Shown piece after piece: positions 57,917-64,000 of a stretch of 64,000 nucleotides of DNA. Source of the DNA: Parietaria judaica (taxonomy: Eukaryota; Streptophyta; Magnoliopsida; Rosales; Urticaceae); contig OX940865.1 of assembly GCA_954871525.1 (NCBI GenBank), forward strand, positions 12,600,606-12,664,605, in the 5' to 3' direction. Positions within the stretch are counted from its first letter, which is position 1, and each line of letters begins with the position of its first letter. Below the pieces are notes generated by a model. That model made no database searches, was not told the DNA's origin, and saw only the letters and a program-made list of their open reading frames with translations. The position numbers and the translations under genes were made by a program.

Positions 57917-60819
57917 GTTTTATTATACTTTCCGAAATGAGCTCGGTTTTCTTCCGTTGAATAGCTGGACAGATGAAGGATCATGAGCCTCCATTTTCTC
58001 TATTTCCTTAGCCTTTTCTATTACAAGATTTCTTTCTCTCTTTTCGGGCCTTTCTTCCTTATTTTTCTAAACACTTACAAATGAGGCTTATCTTGCCTTT
58101 TATAGAGTTTACAATGCCTTTCCCTCGCATCCTTCCCGCCTTTTTCTCTTTAATCATTCGCTTTCTGGCGTGATTTGAGGGCAGCATGGTTAATCATTAC
58201 GTTATGTCACTTCCGAGTAGGCTGCCATTATGGGTAGGTGCGCCTCATTAAATGCACGTCTCGTCAGCCAACATTCGGCTCTGCAAGCCTCGTCGCGGGT
58301 GTTCTCATCGAGTGAATAGGTCGGCTTCATTAAATGCACGTCTTGTCAATGGTCATTCGGCTCTGCACCGTCATCATGATGAAATTCCTCGTCGAGTGTG
58401 ATGGGACGCTTCGTCGCAGCTTGCTTTCGTGTGGCTGCGTCTTCCTCGTGCATGAGCCTCCTCGAGGGAATCTTCCTCGGGGATAATCCTTCTCGGGGAT
58501 AATCCCCCTCGGGCGGTGAACTGTTGGATCGATATTAAAACTTTTTAATATAAATAATGAACGTAACGAGTTACGGCGGAATTTCAAAATTTCTTTTTAA
58601 TATGAAAACAAATTTTCGACATATTAAAATAACCATAACGTTAAAAACGATTATCATACATGCAAAATAAATTTATTACGTAAACAACGATTGGATAAAA
58701 TTCCGGAAAATCATATAACACTTATAGGATTAAGAAGACTTACAAATCCGGAATTTATTCACGGTTTTCGTCGTCGATCTTCGCGAGTCGTCCCTCCGTC
58801 TTCAATCAAACAACCACGATGGATTCGATGTTATGGCTTTCGGATATTTTTGAGATGAAGAGAGTGGGCTCTTTATGAACAAGAGAAGATAAAAGAAAGG
58901 AACTTTTTCCTCTGAATTTTCTCTCAAGGAATCGACACACCCTGTGCGATTTTAGGAGCGAATTATTTTTCTTCTCTGTACCAAGTAATGTCGCATGGAA
59001 TATGGAGGAGGTGAGATTTTTCTTCTCTGATAGCTTTCTAATAAAGCATGCGAATAAGGTTAAAATTTTAATGTGATCAGTATCACATATTTATAGCTAC
59101 AGATTATATCTTTAATTACATCAATTATTTAATTCAAAAACCCTATATTTTCTCCACCATTTAATCGTTGGTTTGTTAAACAAGACCAAGACTAAATCAA
59201 ATTGTTACCATGCGCAGGTTTGAAAAATACCAAATAAATAAATAAAATATTTCTTCTTTATTTTTCTCTTCCAATTCTCATGAATTAATAAAGTGAGAAA
59301 AATATGACACATCACTAAACCTCATGTTTTTAGATTAACCAATGAGAATTAAGGTATTAATTTTCTCTACCTTTTATTCATTAAATTCGCATAAAACATA
59401 ATTATCAATATAATTATATAATTTATTGTATTTAGTAAAAGTAATTAAAATAAATAACAATTTATTTATTTAATCATGAGAAAATAATTACCATAGTATA
59501 AATCACAATTTATACATAAGAGAAAATTTTCAAACCAACTTCGTATTTAAAAATATTTCAATTCAATAATTGAACTTAAAGTAAGATTTCAATAAATCAA
59601 CTTTACATATTTTTAATACTTATTTTGTTCATCAAAATCTCGTCCGAAAGTCTAACATTGAGACCTCATGGACCCACATGAACGAAGCTTTAGAATAAAG
59701 CTCGGACACACAAAAGTTCACAAACTTTTCCCGTCTTTTAATTCTTAACATTGGTCGATTCCACTAAAGGACCAATGCTGACAATCTCTAAGTTCATATG
59801 CGTTCTTATTTCCGTTTGATGTGATACAACTATTCTTCACACGGTCCACGGTGTATTTACGATATTACCCTTTGTGTGTATCATTAACTAAGAGGAATGT
59901 AAAATTACCGTTTTACCCCTTAGTCATTATTTCATCAACTCCTTTGTTGTTTGTGAATGAGAAAAACATAAAGTGAGATGTCACAACATGTCACATGTTT
60001 TAAACAGAGAATATATTATTCAATGAGTACCAGGCCCAGTTTGTTCATTCACATTTCAAAGAACAAAGCATGATGTGATACTAATGTCGTAACATTCTTA
60101 TAACACAAATTCCATATCTATGAATCACATAATTCAACGAGACAGTATTATGACACCAACCGTCGGGTCTTTGATCCAGCATTTGGATCTTGCCCTTTGA
60201 CTAGTCAAGTGTCACAAAGTGTCACAAGAAATTATGTACCCACTTCAGGATTTAGGTAATTACGAAAATACCCTCGTTTGTGATTTTGAAGCTTCGAGTA
60301 ATGAAACGGTTTTACCTCGAACTTCAAAGTGTCACAGGTCTAATTCAATGTCTTCATTAAGACATCAAGAATAAACTCCAGAGTCACAACTCTCAATATC
60401 ACAAGATCCGATATCAGTAGTTTATTCGAACAATCATTAATCGGATACGATTGCCCCATCGATCCTAAGATTGCGAACTGTTCATTTTAAACTTATCAAG
60501 AAGAGGTCTCTTGTTAAGTCTGTACTTAACTCTTCTTTCGTTGATGATAGTATCAGGGCGTAGACATATATGCATAAACACAAACTTAAATAAATAAGAA
60601 TGAATACTTAATCTTTATTTAATTCTCAGCAAAAGAACATAATCGTATTATTACATCGAGTACTTTATTAATAAACTTAATTATTTGCTAAAAGGTCCTT
60701 CATGTCTCCTTTGTGGGCATAAATCCCAACATGAACTTCCTCCCCTCCCCTCGTGTCGTTTATGGACAAAACAACACGAGTTGTGTTGATGATGGATCTG
60801 ACCAAATCCGACCTTAACA
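57917..60819 (-). mobile_element. Older LTR (minus strand) split by a solo LTR
   Basis: Minus-strand text runs TGTTAAGGTCGGATTTGG (from 60819) to AATAAAACA (57917). It has LTR-like order: repeated upstream region (an 82-bp tandem repeat at 58246-58409, CATTAAATGCACGTC), a TATA box (TCTATAAAAGGC, about 58097-58108), then a transcribed part with TTGTAAGTGTTTAG. After removing the 2.2-kb solo LTR it is about 0.69 kb. The flanks ATCTC and ATAAC agree at only three of five bases, so the limits are tentative. Confidence 0.5.
58522..60731. mobile_element. Solo LTR, 2210 bp, TSD TGAAC
   Basis: It starts TGTTGGATCG, ends AAATCCCAACA, and is flanked by a perfect 5-bp duplication TGAAC (58517-58521 and 60732-60736). 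TGTTGG/CCAACA is a perfect inverted end. It has no internal coding region or primer-binding site, so it is a solo LTR. The family was not recognised. It lies in an older LTR, inside a hAT, inside the CCD7 intron. Confidence 0.88.
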
Positions 60820-61073
60820 ATAACAACAACTAAACTACTAATAATAACAACTAATAATAAACTAAAACACTAATAATAACAACTAAATAAACTAAATCAA
60901 TAACAAGTAAAATACCTAAACAATATATTAAACTAAAAATAGAGAGTATTTTTATAATTATAAAAGTAGCTAAACTATAGACTAAAATCAGAAATATGAG
61001 AGCTTGAGAGAGTTTGAGAGAATTAGAGATGAAGAGAAGAAGTTATGTGAAAAAAAATGAGGTTGAAGGGGGA

Positions 61074-61082
61074 TATTTATAG
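61074..61082 (-). promoter_or_regulatory. TATA box of the RICESLEEPER-like transposon
   Basis: The complement reads CTATAAATA, about 350 bp inside the right end of the element and in the transposase orientation. GA-rich leader-like sequence follows to the left (60980-61060). Confidence 0.5.
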
Positions 61083-61872
61083 GGGAAAATGTGTAGGAAT
61101 TCGAGTAAAGTGGTGTTTTTCGAGGTCCAACGGCTATTTCAGGGGCCAAACTGCAATTTCGACCGTTGCACCTCCAACGGCTCTTTTTTCGCCACGTGTC
61201 CTGTGACTTTCGCCGCCCCCCAACGGCTCTTTAATCTGAGCCGTTGGATCGTATGTTCTTTATTTGTTTTTTTAAAAACCCGGATATTTGTCTATCCGGG
61301 TTTTAAGTTTCCCGGATACCGAAATATCGGGTTCCGGAAAAACCCGGATCCGGATATTTCGGTATCCGGGTTTTTTATTTTTTTTTATTTTTGCGAATCC
61401 GGGTTTAACCCGGATTCACATTTTGGGGACTGTTTGGTACAAAAATATCCATCAACTTAGCAAGAAGTGTATATATTTTTTTTTTCCTTCTAATACACAT
61501 CGTTATGTTTTATGGTGTTCTTGTGAGCTGCGATTCCCTTTCTCTCTAGCAGCAATAGATATTTAGTGATTAATCAAGGAGTAACATTATATACGAGACA
61601 TGATTTTGTGATCAAGAAAATTAACTAAATTTAATTTGACTTTTAATATATAATTTCACAAAAGTTCTTTCTTTGGATTTTGATAATATAGAATTAGTAA
61701 AGCTTCTTAATAAGTAACGTATTATTATTATAAATTAATAGATAAATACACACTAAGTTTGTAACTTTGTATAGCTTTAAAATATAATTATTTATAGGAA
61801 TATTTTAATTTTGAATAAATAGATATAAAATAGACTCAATCATTTTTTTTAAAACAAAAATGTAATGAGCAG

Positions 61873-62001
61873 GTATTTTCAAGATGCCTCCAAAACGACT
61901 ACTGTCTCATTATAAGGTGGATGCTCAGAGGAACAGGCTTCTTACGGTGGCATGCAACGCAGAGGATATGCTCCTTCCTCTTAACAATTTCACTTTTTAT
62001 G
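61873..62001 (+). CDS. CCD7 exon following the transposon-filled intron
   Basis: After an AG acceptor (61871-61872) the frame continues from the exon ending at 50995: the split codon gives Gly, then IFKMPPKRLLSHYKVDAQRN, RLLTVACNAEDMLLPLNNFT, FY, with a GTAAT donor at 62002. It matches CCD7 of Arabidopsis and rice closely, including the His of LSHYKVD, which by family alignment is the first of the four iron-binding histidines. This exon is intact. The distance to the previous exon is 10,877 bp, nearly all transposon. The next exon, expected to begin near the EFD of FYEFD, is not found before 64000; a gypsy element starts at 62434 instead. Confidence 0.92.
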
Positions 62002-62433
62002 GTAATTTCTTCTTTTTCTTTTCTAATCTTTGGTGAAAAATTATGTAAATAAACTTTGTATTTGGAAGCAAATTAATGTATTAACGTAAATTATAATAAA
62101 CTCGAGAACTCTCGTGTTGCACCACCGTCTTTTTTATCGGCTTAAATTTGTGTACTTGACATACAAATTCGAACTCCGTGATACATGGAAAATTTGAAGT
62201 AGAAAAAAGTTCAAATTTGTAACGGGTCTATTTACCGTGACATTACGAGACAAATGTCGTTTGAGCGTAATCGGTGAAAAATGTGAGGTACAAAATGTTA
62301 TTGAATTTGAATATATTGATAGATGATGATAAATAGTGTCAATTTATAGATTACACACTCTAATTTTAAATGCAATTTTTTATGGAGATATAATCTATAT
62401 ATATATAAGGAAAATCTACTAACACTAAATTAC
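62002..62433. other. Start of the next CCD7 intron
   Basis: AT-rich sequence after the GTAAT donor. No exon text is visible. It ends at the 5' LTR of a gypsy element; the last five bases ATTAC (62429-62433) would be its target site. Confidence 0.6.
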
Positions 62434-63100
62434 TGATGCAAACATATTGGGTCTCACTTTCATGCATGCCTGGGACCACAAGCTTGCCAAATATCGTTGA
62501 CAACCTAAGCCATTAAACTCGACATCTTCCAGCTTTTAATTTTTATTTCATGCTTTAATCTTGATTTATTGTGATTGAATAATTATTTCCACATGTATGG
62601 CATTTATTGCCTTATAGGAAGGGAAACTTCATAAAATATCCCTCAAAACACCATAAATTATTTTATTACACCTCAAAACATCATAATTGGAAATACATCA
62701 TTTTTAAATTTTATATACCAAAATACCCTTTCAAAATATGCATATTGTGTCCTGAAAAATGGACATATTGCCTCCTGAAAAATGGACAAGTCGCGTCCGA
62801 AAAAATGGACACAACTAAGGGTATTTTGGTACATAAAATTTAAAAAGGATGTATTTCCAATTATGATGTTTTGAGGTGTAATAAAATAATTTATGGTGTT
62901 TTGAGAGATGTTTTATGAAGTTTCCCTATAGGAATTATTCCTTTTATAGTTTTATCGTGTTATCTTCATATTGGAAAGATGAGAATTTTATTCTCCATTG
63001 CTGAAGAAATAAACAGAGTCAAGTTTCCAAAACTTGCTTGTTCGAGTTCATCACTCGTTCATTTTCGTTTTCCTTTGATTCTACGAGCGTGCCTACACCA
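62434..63100 (+). repeat. 5' LTR of the gypsy element, split by a MITE
   Basis: It runs TGATGCAAACATATTGGG to GCCTACACCA. The end differs by one base from the expected CATCA that would pair with TGATG. Text such as TCATG....TGGGACC near the start is shared with the LTR at 3600-3957. Confidence 0.8.
62621..62926. mobile_element. Palindromic MITE, 306 bp, TSD TATAGGAA, inside the LTR
   Basis: Perfect 8-bp direct repeats TATAGGAA lie at 62613-62620 and 62927-62934. The arms start GGGAAACTTCATAAAA and remain complementary for about 120 bases to either side of a short loop, which holds three copies of a GAAAAATGGACA-type motif. The insertion is younger than the LTR it splits. The superfamily is uncertain: 8 bp suggests hAT, the GGGAAAC start also resembles MULE-type MITEs such as 28617. 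Confidence 0.9.
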
Positions 63101-63102
63101 CT

Positions 63103-63115
63103 TGGTATCAGAGCC
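63103..63115 (+). other. Primer-binding site (initiator Met tRNA)
   Basis: TGGTATCAGAGCC, two bases after the LTR end, is complementary to the 3' end of plant initiator methionine tRNA and starts minus-strand DNA synthesis in many plant LTR retrotransposons. Confidence 0.9.
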
Positions 63116-63130
63116 AATCGCTTTTGTGCT

Positions 63131-64000
63131 ATGGCGCCGAAGAAGAGAGCGACGCGAGATGCTTCCTTGGAGGCCGTTCATAGGCGCGAAGAAGACTTAG
63201 GATTACGTGCTCAAGTTGAGTTGTTGACGCGGCAAGTAGCAGCGCTGTTACAACACCACGAAGAACAACATCAATACCGAGACGAGTCCGAAACCGAGGA
63301 TGACCATGCAAACCCATTCGATCGTAGGAACGGAGGCCGTGCTCGCGCACTTGATCCGCGCGAAACAGCTCTGGAAAACAATCGATGGGAGATGGCATTC
63401 AGGGTGGAAATCCCAGAGTTTCACGGTGGTGTTCATGCCGAAGAATTCTTGGATTGGATCATTGCGACAGAGGAAATACTCGATTTCAAGGAGGTTCCGG
63501 ATGAGAGACGCGCGTCTCTTGTCGCTACCCGCTTCCGAGGTCGAGCCGCTGCGTGGTGGTCCCAACTTCGAACCCGGCGCGCGCGCACCGGCAAGTCGAA
63601 GATCACTACATGGATTAAATTGAAGAAACATATGCGTGAGACTTTTCTCCCGCATAATTACACTCGTACCCTCTACACTAATCTTCAAAACCTTCGACAA
63701 GGTACCAAGTCCGTGACCGACTATACCACCGCATTTAATTTGCTTGTAACCCGCAATGATCTCGTGGCGCCGAAACGGAAGAGCAACTTACGTCTCGCTA
63801 CATCGGTGGATAGCGTTCTACTATTCAAGATACAATCATCTTATTTGATCCAGTTTCCGTCTCTGAAGCACACCAACGTGCCATCGCTATTGAGATGCAA
63901 CAATACCGTCGTCGCTACATCCCCGGCGCTTCTTCCTCCACCGCGGCTACTTCCCCGATCAACCCCTCACCACATGGAACAGCCCCAGCACCCACACCAG
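63131..64000 (+). CDS. Ty3/gypsy gag (partial, probably frameshifted)
   Basis: The frame from ATG 63131 (16 bases after the primer-binding site) is open for 290 codons to the window end. It begins MAPKKRATRDASLEAVHRRE, with a coiled-coil-like Gln/Glu region, then the retrotransposon gag domain (VEIPEFHGGVHAEEFLDWI, RFRGRAAAWWSQL, MRETFLPHNYTRTLYTNLQN, LRQGTKSVTDYTTAF). After about 63766 the family-like text continues in a different frame (TEEQLTSRYIGG, then SEAHQRAIAIEMQQYRR), and in that frame a TAG occurs at about 63810. So a small indel has broken gag even though the original frame stays open by chance. The zinc knuckle would lie beyond the window. Confidence 0.85.
   Translation, partial: MAPKKRATRDASLEAVHRREEDLGLRAQVELLTRQVAALLQHHEEQHQYRDESETEDDHANPFDRRNGGRARALDPRETALENNRWEMAFRVEIPEFHGGVHAEEFLDWIIATEEILDFKEVPDERRASLVATRFRGRAAAWWSQLRTRRARTGKSKITTWIKLKKHMRETFLPHNYTRTLYTNLQNLRQGTKSVTDYTTAFNLLVTRNDLVAPKRKSNLRLATSVDSVLLFKIQSSYLIQFPSLKHTNVPSLLRCNNTVVATSPALLPPPRLLPRSTPHHMEQPQHPHQ

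Larger units (their letters stand above)
53940..61432 (-). mobile_element. BED/RICESLEEPER-type hAT transposon with nested LTRs, in CCD7 intron
   Basis: Both ends carry CCGGATAT/ATATCCGG palindromes separated by T-runs (53995-54045 and 61278-61405). The right end finishes TTTTGGGGACT at 61432, like the small element at 16253; the left end lost its last bases near 53940. The transposase lies on the minus strand (57840 to about 54480). Its promoter region, with a TATA box at 61074-61082, is separated from exon 1 by an LTR (57917-60819) that contains a solo LTR (58522-60731). Without the LTRs the element would be about 4.6 kb, normal for an autonomous hAT. Confidence 0.75.
62434..64000 (+). mobile_element. 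Ty3/gypsy retrotransposon, 5' part, in the CCD7 intron
   Basis: 5' LTR (62434-63100, interrupted by a MITE), primer-binding site (63103-63115), then gag from 63131 to the window end. The LTR starts TGATGC like the one at 3957 and has nearly the same length without the MITE (353 against 358 bp), so the two elements are one family. The rest lies beyond the window. Confidence 0.9.

Noticed and set aside
61089..61566. Open frames of 92 and 123 residues
   Set aside because: They fall on the palindromic terminus of the RICESLEEPER-type hAT and read in both directions through CCGGATAT repeats.

Overview
This window is nuclear DNA from a flowering plant, most likely a eudicot. It is AT-rich, its genes have introns, its coding sequence is GC-rich against an AT-rich background, and transposons of many classes are nested in one another. 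It contains no bacterial operon, CRISPR array or rRNA. The species cannot be fixed from sequence alone. A run of exactly 200 N (49115-49314) is a scaffold gap.

Layout. 1-16.9 kb: gene-poor, with a decayed Ty3/gypsy element (3600-5858), a 472-bp hAT element with a perfect 8-bp target duplication (10970-11441), and a long-armed MULE-like element (13820-16175) that carries a fragment of plastid ycf2 and a Harbinger-type insertion. 16.9-22.6 kb: a four-exon DUF630/DUF632 gene (NRG2/APSR1-like, 789 aa, predicted N-myristoylated). 27.4-35.0 kb: two single-exon group IX AP2/ERF transcription factors in the same orientation. A 1.7-kb solo LTR (target duplication GATAC) ends about 220 bp before the second start codon. 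36.9-43.3 kb: a copia-type LTR remnant, a glycine-rich RNA-binding protein fragment, a MULE-like foldback element, and a recent tandem duplication of a promoter/5'-leader-like unit. 43.3-47.1 kb: a Harbinger MITE, a dead LINE and a short RNase III-like (RTL-type) gene that lacks one catalytic glutamate. 48.2-50.1 kb: two related LTR pieces facing each other across the gap.

50.5-64.0 kb is the most notable part. Two exons of CAROTENOID CLEAVAGE DIOXYGENASE 7 (CCD7/MAX3, strigolactone biosynthesis) lie 10.9 kb apart. The first is frameshifted and has no recognisable N-terminal part upstream. The intron between them holds two dead hAT transposons (TTF-type and BED/RICESLEEPER-type), and the second of these contains an older LTR that in turn contains a 2.2-kb solo LTR. 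The next intron holds the start of a Ty3/gypsy element whose 5' LTR is itself split by a MITE. Later CCD7 exons, if present, lie beyond the window.

The host genes are an ERF pair, a plasma-membrane-type DUF632 protein, an RNase III-like protein and CCD7; they do not form an obvious joint pathway. I found no convincing new molecular system. The main interest is how transposons have reshaped promoters, introns and exons here.
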